Of a DNA stretch of 10,497 nucleotides, positions 1-7,340 are shown piece after piece. The notes under the pieces were generated by a model that had not been told where the DNA came from, made no database searches, and worked only from the letters and a program-made list of their open reading frames with translations. Position numbers and translations under genes: made by a program. Every line of letters begins with the position of its first letter. The first letter of the stretch is position 1. Source of the stretch: JAWOFN01 sp046497505 [NCBI: bacterium] (GTDB lineage Bacteria > Blakebacterota > Blakebacteria > Blakebacterales); contig JAWOFN010000135.1 in the NCBI GenBank assembly GCA_046497505.1, positions 1 through 10,497 on the forward strand. Reading direction: 5' to 3'.

Positions 1-11
1 AATGAACCGGG

Positions 12-26
12 CGGGATCACATCCCG
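12..26 (-). terminator. Weak hairpin after the M14/GATase-like gene
   Basis: A perfect 6-bp inverted repeat (CGGGAT / ATCCCG, 3-nt loop) lies 22 nt past the stop codon of the large M14 peptidase gene. On the minus strand no T-run follows, and the stem is short, so this could be chance. The rest of bases 1-48 holds nothing else recognisable. Confidence 0.25.
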
Positions 27-48
27 ATAGCGGACACAGATCCGGCTC

Positions 49-2652
49 TCAGTTCACCAGGGCATTGAAGACCAGCTTGTAGGTCCCGTGGGTCTGATGC
101 CGATGCTGGGGACGGAAGCCGATGAGGTAGACCAGCCCCTCCCCATGCGGCACGGAGAGGACCGCGGCCTTCTCGGCGATGGTCTCCTCCCCCAGCAGCC
201 ATCCGCTCTGCAGGATGTCTCTCTCCGGATACGTGACGATGCGCCGGATGCCCTCGCTGTCGGACCCCGGGATGGTCTCGTAGACCTGCCCGCCGCCCCG
301 GAAGAGGGCCAGGGCGTCCTCCGGCATCCCGTAGGCGAAGGGGTCGTCGTTCTCCACCTCGATCTTCAGCGTGGACCCCGGTGCCCAGAACTCATCGCCC
401 CACACCCCCTCCACCACGTTGCGGACCGGCAGGCCGAACTCCTCGATGGGCAGGTCACCGGCCTCGGAGAAGGCCATGAGGGTGCCTCCGTTCCTCACGA
501 ACTCCTCCAGGGACTGCACCCCTTCCCTGCCGAAACCCGACCGGTAGTCCGGAGGTACGCGACCGACGTCCAGCCAGCGTGCGTAGGGCCCCGTGGTCCC
601 CTCCTCCACACCCATCATCATGATCTTCGAGTCCTCGGGCAGGATGATGACGTCCCACTTCGCATGGAGGTCCCCAGCCAGGATCTGCTCGTCCCGAAGG
701 CTCGTGTAGGGGAACCCGAAGTCCTCCAGCATGAGGCGGGTCCAGCCCTCGTCCATGTTCCCGCCCCAGTAGCGGCGGTACATGCCGATGCGCTGACGGC
801 GGATGGGATGGCTGATCCCGGTCACGTCCTGGTCGAGGGGCATGAAGTCCACGCCGGTCTCCGCAGCGATCCGGACTGCATCCGCCTGCGAGATCCCGCC
901 GGTGGCCACGAAGTCCCCGGTCTTCACCCCGTTGCCGTCCTCGTCCACCCTGCGCATCTCGGCGCCCGCCTCGAAAAGGAGGTTCACGGCATGGAACGCG
1001 TCGTTGAGCCTTCCGTCCACCACGTACCCCCGCGCGCCCCGATCCACCTCCCCTTCGGGATCGATCCACCCCCTCACCTCCGTCAACCGGGCCTCCAACG
1101 GGGTCTCAACCGGGTCCGCCCTCACGCCCATGAACTCGGCGAAGTTGTCGGTTGAGAGGTCGTACGGGCGTATGGGACCCCCGTCCCGGTCCCGGGTGAA
1201 GGTGTTGTCCGGGTAGAAGGTCCGACCCAGGACCCACCGGATGAGACCCCGCTTGGGCTGGGCCAGGGAGACGACGTAGCTGCCGGGCCCGTATACCTGT
1301 CCCTCGTGGACGAACTCCTCCGGTACCTGCTCCACGGTCACACCCTGCCCCAGGAGCTTGTTGATCAGCTTCTTCATGGTGAGGGGGTCGTGCTGCCGAG
1401 CCGGGATCACGTAGGCCTTGACCTCTCCTTCCCGCCCCCGCTGGGTCTGCCGCCGGGCCTTGTTGAAGGCGTTTTTCAGGAGCGTCTCCCGGTGTCTGGA
1501 CGCCAGCTCCAGGGGGGAGAGGGAGGCGATCTTCTGGAGATCCACGATGTCCCGTACGTGCCACCATCCGCCGGGCCAGGGGTTGGGGAAGGTCACCTGG
1601 GCCTCGTACTCCGGGAAGCCCCGGGAGCCCCGGAGCTGGTCGGGCTGGATGTAGACGGGCGTGGCCAGACGGGCGCTGGCCCCTTCGGTGAGCATCCCGG
1701 CGATGTTGTGGAAGGGTGTGATCCAATGGAACCCGAAGTGTCCCCATCCCGAGTAGATGGCACCACCGATCACCCCGGAGAGTCCCGCCTGGTCCATCTT
1801 GTAGCCCATGAAGCCGCCCCACCAGTCCATCTCCCGCCATACCAGGGGGTCCGCCCCGGGACGGATCGGCTCAGCATAGGGGGGGATCGCCATCCGGGCC
1901 GTGGTGGAGCCCATCTGATGATGATCGATATAGCCCTGGGGGACCCATTCCCTGAAGAGGATCTCCGCCCCGTACTCCGACTCCACCGTGTTCGTCATGA
2001 ACGCGTCACGGTTGTTGTCGTGGCCGATGTAGGGATGATAGAGGACCGGCAGGCCGGTCCCTTCGTATTCGGTCCCCACCCACCGGTCGTACCACTCGGT
2101 GACCATGATCTCCCCGTCGGGGTTGAAGCAGGGGATCATGATGGCGACGGTGTTCTCCAGGATCCCGAGCATCTCCTCATCGTCCCGGGTGGCCATATCG
2201 TGGACGACCTCGGCGATGGTCTGACTCGCCGCCACCTCCGAGGAGTGGAGGCCGTAGCTCTGGACGAAGACCACCCTCCCGTTCTGGATCGCGTGCTCGA
2301 TCTCCGCCTCCGAGTGCCCCCGGGGATCCTGCAGGACGGCGTTCAGCCGCTTCAGCTCCTCCAGGTCGGCCAGGTTCGCCGGTGAGGAGATGAAGAGAGC
2401 GATGAAGCGGTTCCCCAGCGTGCTGGCCCCCATGTCCCGGACGAGGACCCGGTCGCTCTCCTCGCCGATGAGGTCGTAGTACTCCAGCAGCTCGTCCCAG
2501 TGGGCCAGCTTGCGGTCGGCCCCCATCCGGAACCCGAAGAACTCCTCCGGCGAGGGGATGTCCTGGGCGACCGCTGTGGTCGCTGAGCCGAGTGCGAGTG
2601 TGAGCAGGAGGGGAAAGAGGAGCAGGACGCGGACGAGGCGGCGCACGTTCAT
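49..2652 (-). CDS. Secreted M14 zinc carboxypeptidase with C-terminal GATase1-like domain
   Basis: Predicted exported zinc metallopeptidase of family M14 (carboxypeptidase A fold), 867 aa. The N-terminus is a Sec signal: Arg-rich start, hydrophobic stretch at about residues 8-22, and a likely cut after AVA-29. The M14 domain spans about 40-340. Zinc ligands are H136 and E139 (HSSE) and probably H244 or H245 (DHHQ). NPDG is at 177-180, the substrate-binding Asn-Arg pair is N214-R215 (NNRD), and the likely general base is E323 (LTEG). A linker region (about 400-610) is followed by a DJ-1/glutamine-amidotransferase-like alpha/beta domain (about 620-750: MYRRYWGG, WDVIILPE, LEEFVRNGGTLMAF). No catalytic Cys of a true amidotransferase is visible there. 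The C-terminus (YLIGFRPQHR) is typical of this two-domain family. The start is set by GGAGG five bases upstream of ATG. It is the last of three tandem exported hydrolase genes. Likely role is periplasmic or extracellular peptide trimming; the specificity cannot be read from sequence. Confidence 0.9.
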   Translation of the reverse strand: MNVRRLVRVLLLFPLLLTLALGSATTAVAQDIPSPEEFFGFRMGADRKLAHWDELLEYYDLIGEESDRVLVRDMGASTLGNRFIALFISSPANLADLEELKRLNAVLQDPRGHSEAEIEHAIQNGRVVFVQSYGLHSSEVAASQTIAEVVHDMATRDDEEMLGILENTVAIMIPCFNPDGEIMVTEWYDRWVGTEYEGTGLPVLYHPYIGHDNNRDAFMTNTVESEYGAEILFREWVPQGYIDHHQMGSTTARMAIPPYAEPIRPGADPLVWREMDWWGGFMGYKMDQAGLSGVIGGAIYSGWGHFGFHWITPFHNIAGMLTEGASARLATPVYIQPDQLRGSRGFPEYEAQVTFPNPWPGGWWHVRDIVDLQKIASLSPLELASRHRETLLKNAFNKARRQTQRGREGEVKAYVIPARQHDPLTMKKLINKLLGQGVTVEQVPEEFVHEGQVYGPGSYVVSLAQPKRGLIRWVLGRTFYPDNTFTRDRDGGPIRPYDLSTDNFAEFMGVRADPVETPLEARLTEVRGWIDPEGEVDRGARGYVVDGRLNDAFHAVNLLFEAGAEMRRVDEDGNGVKTGDFVATGGISQADAVRIAAETGVDFMPLDQDVTGISHPIRRQRIGMYRRYWGGNMDEGWTRLMLEDFGFPYTSLRDEQILAGDLHAKWDVIILPEDSKIMMMGVEEGTTGPYARWLDVGRVPPDYRSGFGREGVQSLEEFVRNGGTLMAFSEAGDLPIEEFGLPVRNVVEGVWGDEFWAPGSTLKIEVENDDPFAYGMPEDALALFRGGGQVYETIPGSDSEGIRRIVTYPERDILQSGWLLGEETIAEKAAVLSVPHGEGLVYLIGFRPQHRHQTHGTYKLVFNALVN

Positions 2653-2709
2653 GGGATCCTCCCGGGGTTCACGGTCAGGCCGTTGCCTTACAGCCTAGAA
2701 AGGTGCTGA

Positions 2710-2729
2710 AGCCGTCCGTACCGGCGGCT
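2710..2729 (-). terminator. Imperfect hairpin between serine peptidase and M14/GATase genes
   Basis: An inverted repeat (AGCCG / CGGCT, then one mismatch and one further pair) starts 24 nt past the stop of the serine-peptidase gene. On the minus strand it is followed by TTCAGCACCTTTCT, a poor T-tract. It may attenuate transcription into the downstream M14 gene. The rest of the 100-bp gap has no clear promoter. Confidence 0.25.
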
Positions 2730-2752
2730 CTGCGATCGTGTCTGCCCATCCC

Positions 2753-4075
2753 TCATCCAGCCAGGGTATCCGCGATCCAGGTTGAGTGGGCGTCGACCCG
2801 TGTGAATATGGACACCCCCAGGAAGGGATCTTGACCCTCGGGGGCCACATCTGCTGAGACTCCCAGTACCACCGGGTCGGTCGGGTCATCGACCGCGATG
2901 ATCCCGGATGCCCCGAGGCATAATCCCGAGGCGGTAATGAACGTGGTCAGATAGATCCCGGAGATCTCCAGGGCCGCCCGTTTCTTGAGTCCCGTCAGGC
3001 TGGCGTCGAATCCGGCCGTTCGGATGGTCTGCCCGGCCGAACTGCTCATGTCCGTGACATTCCATTGGGCAGGTGCGATATCGGTGACCGGTTCCTCGAG
3101 ATGCACCAGGGCGATGTCGTACTCATTGGAGCCGGAATACGACGGATGGATGATGATCTGGTCGATCCCGTACAGATCGCCCTCGGCGGGCACGGCACCT
3201 GAATCCCCGTGATCCGCGTCGTTCCCGCCGACATAGAACACCGTGTTCGAGGCGTCGGGGACCCGGCCGAAGTAGTCCGCATCATCCGTGAAACAGTGTG
3301 CCGCCGTCAGGACCCAGTTCGGATCGATGAGTACGCCGGTGCCGTAGGGACCGTAGTACTCATCGGCATCAGAGAAACACAACGCACCTATGGGCTCCCA
3401 ACCGGCCGAGACGTTGGTCCCTCGTGAATAGGCCTGGGTGTCGAACTCCCAGCCGCCCTGGTCACCCTCGGCACGACCCGCCGATACGGGATCTGCACTC
3501 ACCCTGACATCATAGCTCGTATGGGGACGCAGACCGGTCAACGTCACCGTGTGCAGCAGCCCGTCCGCATCCCCCGTCCCGGCCGTCTGCAAGCCAAAGA
3601 AACGGTACGGACCGTAGCGGACGATACAATCGGACGCCGTGTCCGTCTCCCATGAGAGGGACATGGATCCATCCATCTTGTCCGTCTGCACCATGCCGCT
3701 GATCGTCACCGCGGCTGGTGTCACCGTTATCCCGATGCTGTCGGTCCCCGTTCCCCCGCCATCGTCGGTAACGACCAGTGTGACGCTGAAATCACTGATG
3801 CTCGAGTAGCTGTGACTCACCGTGCTCCCGGAATCGGTCGCCCCGTCGCCGAAATCCCATGCCCAGGAGACGATCTCACCCCCCTCGGCCTCGCTGCCCG
3901 TCCCATCGAAATCTATGGAGACACCGGCCTCCACGCTCGCGGCGGATGCAGAGATGCGGGCGATGGGCGGGGTGCTCGAGTCCGTGCTGCCGCATCCGGA
4001 GACCATGAAGACCGTGATGATCGCCATCGTCGGGAGGGTCAGATTGCCCCTGAGGGCGCTGCGCAAAGCCTTCAT
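2753..4075 (-). CDS. Lipoprotein with PKD, FN3-like and variant trypsin-like (S1) domains
   Basis: Predicted surface or periplasmic lipoprotein, 440 aa. The start was placed at base 4075 rather than 25 codons upstream, because AGGAG sits 8 nt before this ATG and the protein then opens with a lipoprotein signal whose lipobox is VSGC (lipid-bearing C28). Domains in order: PKD (about 37-120, with WDFGDG at 73-78), a fibronectin-III-like beta-sandwich (about 121-213), then a chymotrypsin-fold serine peptidase (about 225-440). The catalytic His is H260 in VLTAAHCF and the catalytic Asp is D320 in YDIALV. The best nucleophile is S390, in GASGI rather than the usual GDSGG. C233 and C261 could form the His-loop disulfide. 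A GDSGA string at 290-294 lies between His and Asp and so cannot be the normal nucleophile site. No IVGG-type activation site is seen. PKD and FN3 modules commonly bind or present substrate in secreted enzymes. It may be an active protease with an altered oxyanion region or a degenerate one. Confidence 0.85.
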   Translation of the reverse strand: MKALRSALRGNLTLPTMAIITVFMVSGCGSTDSSTPPIARISASAASVEAGVSIDFDGTGSEAEGGEIVSWAWDFGDGATDSGSTVSHSYSSISDFSVTLVVTDDGGGTGTDSIGITVTPAAVTISGMVQTDKMDGSMSLSWETDTASDCIVRYGPYRFFGLQTAGTGDADGLLHTVTLTGLRPHTSYDVRVSADPVSAGRAEGDQGGWEFDTQAYSRGTNVSAGWEPIGALCFSDADEYYGPYGTGVLIDPNWVLTAAHCFTDDADYFGRVPDASNTVFYVGGNDADHGDSGAVPAEGDLYGIDQIIIHPSYSGSNEYDIALVHLEEPVTDIAPAQWNVTDMSSSAGQTIRTAGFDASLTGLKKRAALEISGIYLTTFITASGLCLGASGIIAVDDPTDPVVLGVSADVAPEGQDPFLGVSIFTRVDAHSTWIADTLAG

Positions 4076-4083
4076 TCCTCTAT

Positions 4084-4088
4084 CTCCT
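4084..4088 (-). promoter_or_regulatory. Shine-Dalgarno that fixes the serine-peptidase start
   Basis: AGGAG on the minus strand, 8 nt before the ATG at 4073-4075. The in-frame upstream ATG at 4150 would add 25 polar residues before the lipoprotein signal, which argues against it. Confidence 0.7.
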
Positions 4089-4203
4089 ATGTTCGACTCA
4101 TCAGGACGATCGAGCTGAGGGTACCGGATTTCCCGCCCCCACGTCAGCATGTGATCTCCACTCAGCCGGCCGGTTCTCCACGGACCCGCATGCCGCAGCA
4201 GGA

Positions 4204-4228
4204 CTGCCCGCCCGGCGGGCCCGGGCAG
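4204..4228 (-). terminator. GC hairpin just after the M14 carboxypeptidase gene
   Basis: CTGCCCG / CGGGCAG forms a 7-bp stem, with a further 3-bp GC hairpin possible inside (4211-4219). It begins 3 nt past the stop codon of the M14 gene read on the minus strand. No T-run follows, so it is either a factor-dependent stop, an RNA-end-protecting hairpin or an attenuator ahead of the serine-peptidase gene. Confidence 0.4.
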
Positions 4229-4231
4229 GGA

Positions 4232-6262
4232 CTAGCGCACCGTCACCGTCGCCGACGGCCACCCGCCCCGTGTGGAACGCACACTGATCTCGGCCTCGCC
4301 CGTGCCGCGAACGATCCAGGAGACCTGCTGCACCCGCTGCCACGGTCCCGGCCCCCCGCGCTCTTTCGAGAAGAAGGGATCCTCTCCGTCGTCCCCGGTG
4401 AAGGTACCTGCGAAGTAGCTCAGCTCCTGGGTACGGGCATTGGTCTGTTCGGTGATGTACGCGGTCCCGTAGAGGGGGATCTCGTGCTCGTGCCGTATGG
4501 TCTCCCCCTCCACCAGTTCGACTCCCGGCCCCGGATCCAGGGTGGCCTGGGTACGCCGGACGATCTTGATCATGTGGGCCTGCTTGGTCGCATCTGGGGT
4601 AAAGCCCCTGTTCTCGATCGTGGCAGTGATCGTGCGGGTCTCATCCGGGTTGCGGGTCACCTCCACGCCGGTGATGACCAGACGCGGCAGGGACTCGGCC
4701 AGATAGAAGTTGAATGCGTTCTGCCTCTCGACGACGTCCTTCAGGACGGCCGGGGGGGGGTTCTGCTGCCAGAACTTGTAGTTCCAGCCTCCGATCTCCA
4801 CCTCTCCGAGGTCGGGGTGGTCGAACGGTTCCCAGTCGATGAAGATACCTTCGAACCCGGGTGTGTCGTCATGCGCGTGCAGGGCGTCCAGGTCGTCGAT
4901 CTCGCCGTCATCGTTGTAGTCCTCGAGGTAGTCCTCGCGCATCTCTCCCCACAGCTCGTCTCCATACCAGAACGCGCCGTACTGGAAGTAGCCCCAGTCG
5001 AGGCTGTGCCCCAGGATGTTGGATTGGCGCAGGACGGGGAAGCTCCGCCGCGAGGAGTAGACCTCGTGGGTGTCACCGGCCCAGGTGTAGCCGGTGCGCT
5101 CGAGCCCCTCCTCGTCGAAGTGCCGCACGTATGCTTCGTCCATGCCCCACATCGACTCGCCGGTGGCCGAGCTGGAAGGCCCCCGCAGGATCATCGGTAC
5201 GGCCGTGTGCATGGTCTGGGCGATCGAGATGTTCGAGTTGGCCAGCAGGAACTGGAAGAGGCTGCGGATCTCGGGCTCCGAATAGGGGTATTGGCTGCCC
5301 CCTCTCTGGGTGAAGCCGTGGCCGGTGTCTTCACTCATCGGCCGCCAGGCATGGCTGTCCTGACGGTGCAGGTCGAGTCCCCCGATCGTGTCGGAGTTGA
5401 TCCGGCCGTCGCCGTCGACATCTATCCCCTCCGAATACATCACATAATCACCCTCACCATCACGTGCGCGGGTCATCAGCCGGCCGGAGGGATCCCGCGG
5501 ATCCTTCTGATGGGTACCGTTGCCCTCTCCGACGTACTGACGCATCTGCGTGATGTATCCGTCGCCGTCCAGGTCCTGCTCGATGTCGTCGTCGGCGATC
5601 CCGCTCCTGTTCTGGTCATAGGGACGGTTGGTGGAACGGTTGCGGTGCACCGTGTTCAGGTAGAGTTCGGCCCCGTCGGGGTTCTCCATCGGCTGCAGGT
5701 AGTAGACGTAATGGTCCACGAGTTCGGTCAGCCCGGGATCGCTGTCGTAGCCGGTGATCAGCCGGTGGGCGAAATCCATCACCGCCACCGTACCGGTGAC
5801 CTCCCCGGAGTGCCGCCCGCCCCCCATCCACATGGCCGGCTTGCGGGTACGGTGGCCGGTCTCCTCATTGGTGACGGCAAGCACCCAGATGTCGCGTCCC
5901 TCGTAGGTCTTGCCTATCGAGATCACCTCGGTCAGGCCGGGATAGGCCCGGTTCCACCGGTCCAGCCAGGAGATGACTTCGCTGTAGGTGAAATAGTGGG
6001 AGGCGTCGAACTCCCCGAGCACCCGGGGGCTGGTCTCCTCGTAGTCGAAGCGATATATGATGGCATCGGCGGTGCCCGGGACGTTGCGGCGCACCATGTA
6101 CGGCACCCCCGGCCGTTCCAGGCTGCTCACGTTCCTGATGTCCTCACTCATATAGGAGATGGACCGGGAGGGACCCTGCTCCTGCAGGTTAGCCGATCCG
6201 GGAACATATGTCGCGGCCCCTATCACCAGGACGGCGCCGACCACGGTGACGACCTTCTTCAT
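4232..6262 (-). CDS. Secreted M14 zinc carboxypeptidase with DxDGDG calcium-type loops
   Basis: Predicted exported M14 metallo-carboxypeptidase, 676 aa. A Sec signal is visible (MKK, then a hydrophobic run to about residue 20). The core spans about 90-510. Zinc ligands are H151 and E154 (HSGE) and probably H352 (QTMHTA). NPDG is at 194-197, basic residues that may include the Arg127 counterpart lie in RNRSTNR (207-213), and the general base is probably E436 (GDELW). A DHPDLGEVEIGGW block at 481-493 and a C-terminal beta-sandwich (about 525-676) match a bacterial M14 subfamily. Three acidic EF-hand or dockerin-like loops are present: D230-D232-D234, D281-D283-D285 and D448-N450-D452-D456-D459. 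The usual DLNRN substrate-binding motif reads DLHRQ (297-301), so the canonical Asn is replaced by His299. The protein appears to lack cysteine. The start has GGAGG 5 nt upstream, and a strong promoter lies about 100 bp upstream. It is the first of three tandem exported hydrolases. Confidence 0.9.
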   Translation of the reverse strand: MKKVVTVVGAVLVIGAATYVPGSANLQEQGPSRSISYMSEDIRNVSSLERPGVPYMVRRNVPGTADAIIYRFDYEETSPRVLGEFDASHYFTYSEVISWLDRWNRAYPGLTEVISIGKTYEGRDIWVLAVTNEETGHRTRKPAMWMGGGRHSGEVTGTVAVMDFAHRLITGYDSDPGLTELVDHYVYYLQPMENPDGAELYLNTVHRNRSTNRPYDQNRSGIADDDIEQDLDGDGYITQMRQYVGEGNGTHQKDPRDPSGRLMTRARDGEGDYVMYSEGIDVDGDGRINSDTIGGLDLHRQDSHAWRPMSEDTGHGFTQRGGSQYPYSEPEIRSLFQFLLANSNISIAQTMHTAVPMILRGPSSSATGESMWGMDEAYVRHFDEEGLERTGYTWAGDTHEVYSSRRSFPVLRQSNILGHSLDWGYFQYGAFWYGDELWGEMREDYLEDYNDDGEIDDLDALHAHDDTPGFEGIFIDWEPFDHPDLGEVEIGGWNYKFWQQNPPPAVLKDVVERQNAFNFYLAESLPRLVITGVEVTRNPDETRTITATIENRGFTPDATKQAHMIKIVRRTQATLDPGPGVELVEGETIRHEHEIPLYGTAYITEQTNARTQELSYFAGTFTGDDGEDPFFSKERGGPGPWQRVQQVSWIVRGTGEAEISVRSTRGGWPSATVTVR

Positions 6263-6357
6263 GTTGTCCTCCGCACCTTGATTTGCTGGTTCCGACCCGC
6301 CCCGCTCACACGAGCGCCCGCTCTGCGAGGGCGCGGTGCGGCTGAGGGCTCAGGCCC

Positions 6358-6385
6358 ATTATCCGGCCTATGCTGTCGATGTCAA
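6358..6385 (-). promoter_or_regulatory. Sigma70-type promoter for the M14 carboxypeptidase gene
   Basis: On the minus strand TTGACA (6380-6385, perfect -35) is followed by a 16-bp spacer and GATAAT (6358-6363, five of six to TATAAT). Transcription would begin near 6350, giving a leader of roughly 90 nt before the ATG at 6262. This is the best promoter match noticed in the window and lies in locally less GC-rich DNA, as expected of a real promoter. Confidence 0.6.
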
Positions 6386-6535
6386 TACAACCACGGTCAT
6401 GGTATGCTTGAGTCGGGCGAAGATCGCAGAGTCGGCCCCCCCATGACGTCTATCGGAGGGACCCGTGGAGCGCGCCAACGAGACCGGCTTCCAGGCGGGG
6501 CACGAAGTCACCGGGCGTTCGGCCAGAGAAGACCT

Positions 6536-6552
6536 GCGGGCAGGACGCCCGC
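6536..6552 (-). terminator. Hairpin after the DUF4197 gene
   Basis: GCGGGC / GCCCGC is a perfect 6-bp stem with a 5-nt loop, starting 24 nt past the DUF4197 stop codon. On the minus strand the sequence after it is AGGTCTTCTCT, which is pyrimidine-rich but not a clean T-run. It could insulate this gene from the M14 promoter just beyond. Confidence 0.4.
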
Positions 6553-6575
6553 CGGCCGGGGTGATGGCCGTGTTA

Positions 6576-7340
6576 TCATTCCTCCCCGGCATCGGCTGAG
6601 CCGAACACCTTCCGCAGGAGCGGGGTCACCCTCGCCGAGGCATCGGTCCGTATCCTGTGTTCCTGCTCTGCGATCTTCAGGAAAAGGCCGTCCAGGGCCT
6701 TCCGGGTGAGGAAATCGTCGAGGTCGGTGTCCACCGATCCGAGTCCGGCCAATCGCCCCCCAGCACTGTCGGCAAGACGGTTCCATGAGCCGGTCAGGGA
6801 CTCCCATGAATCCTTGGTGGAGATATCGCCGACGATCTCCCGCGAGGTGGACGCCGCGATCCTGGGCTGGTAGAGGGCATAGAGCTCCTCCCCGGTGGTC
6901 CGGCGCAGGTATTCGGTGGCCGCGTCCTCCTCCCCCCTCAGGATCCCCCATGCATCGGCGATGGTCATCTCGGTGATCGCCGAGACGAACACAGGTGCCG
7001 CCTCCCTAGCGGCATCCTCTGCCGCCCGGTTGATCCGGATGACGACATCCTCGACGAGTCTCTCGCCCCCGGGTATGCGGGAGATGTTGTCGACGATCAT
7101 CCCGGCTTCCTCAGGAAGAGCTATCCTGAGGACGGCGTCTCCATAGTAGCCGTCCCGGGCCGAGAGTTCCTCCGCCGCGTTCCGGGCCCCCGTGGTCAGT
7201 GCCTGCTTCAGCCCCTCCGCCACCTCCTGTTCGGTCAGAGGGGCCGAACTCGCATCCTCCAGGACCTTGAGGGCCTCGGCACAGCCGGTCAGGAGCGTGA
7301 CGGCCATCACGATGGATAGGACCCGTGTTCTCATCTTCAT
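6576..7340 (-). CDS. DUF4197 family lipoprotein
   Basis: Predicted lipoprotein, 254 aa, of the DUF4197 family, whose function is unknown. The signal peptide ends in the lipobox LTGC with C20 as the lipidated residue. The family body is visible as alternating helices: a GLKQAL block near residue 45, GYYGDAVLRIALPEE, then INRAAEDAAREAAPVF, AITEMTIADAWGILRG and an AATEYLRRTT segment, all characteristic of DUF4197. The open frame extends 58 codons further upstream, but that part is Arg/Pro-rich and would bury the signal peptide. Two ATGs two codons apart (7338-7340 and 7332-7334) both follow GGGAG at 7345-7349, 4 and 10 nt away respectively, so the true start may be the second. It is transcribed divergently from the secreted cysteine peptidase. 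Being mostly helical with no evident catalytic motif, it is more likely structural or a binding protein than an enzyme. Confidence 0.85.
   Translation of the reverse strand: MKMRTRVLSIVMAVTLLTGCAEALKVLEDASSAPLTEQEVAEGLKQALTTGARNAAEELSARDGYYGDAVLRIALPEEAGMIVDNISRIPGGERLVEDVVIRINRAAEDAAREAAPVFVSAITEMTIADAWGILRGEEDAATEYLRRTTGEELYALYQPRIAASTSREIVGDISTKDSWESLTGSWNRLADSAGGRLAGLGSVDTDLDDFLTRKALDGLFLKIAEQEHRIRTDASARVTPLLRKVFGSADAGEE

Larger units (their letters stand above)
6263..6575. other. Intergenic region between DUF4197 and M14 genes
   Basis: This is a 313-bp gap between two minus-strand genes. It holds the hairpin after the DUF4197 gene (6536-6552), a near-consensus promoter (6358-6385) and an approximately 90-nt leader for the M14 gene. 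The leader contains a GCGCCC/GGGCGC hairpin (6314-6319 with 6329-6334). I see no convincing small gene: the open frames crossing it have Arg/Pro-rich translations typical of GC-rich shadow frames. Confidence 0.6.

Noticed and set aside
88-2385. Long plus-strand open frames (88-1155 and 1306-2385) opposite the M14/GATase-like gene
   Set aside because: They mirror the codon structure of the minus-strand gene, lack recognisable motifs and have no Shine-Dalgarno or promoter support.
3186-3206. GDSGA string as the catalytic serine of the S1 domain
   Set aside because: It lies between the catalytic His and Asp, whereas the S1 order is His, Asp, Ser; GASG near the C-terminus is in the correct place.
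4076-4150. N-terminal extension of the serine-peptidase lipoprotein to the ATG at 4150
   Set aside because: It would place 25 polar residues before a complete lipoprotein signal, and the internal ATG has a well-spaced AGGAG.
6368-6592. Possible small protein in the gap before the M14 promoter
   Set aside because: The translation is low-complexity Arg/Ala/Pro-rich, overlaps the DUF4197 terminator and stop, and runs across the promoter region.
3812-6709. Open plus-strand frame of 965 codons antisense to the M14 and serine-peptidase genes
   Set aside because: It crosses two intergenic gaps and lies antisense to genes with clear catalytic motifs. Its translation is rich in Gly, Val, His and Pro with no domain pattern. 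It is open because of GC-rich codon bias.
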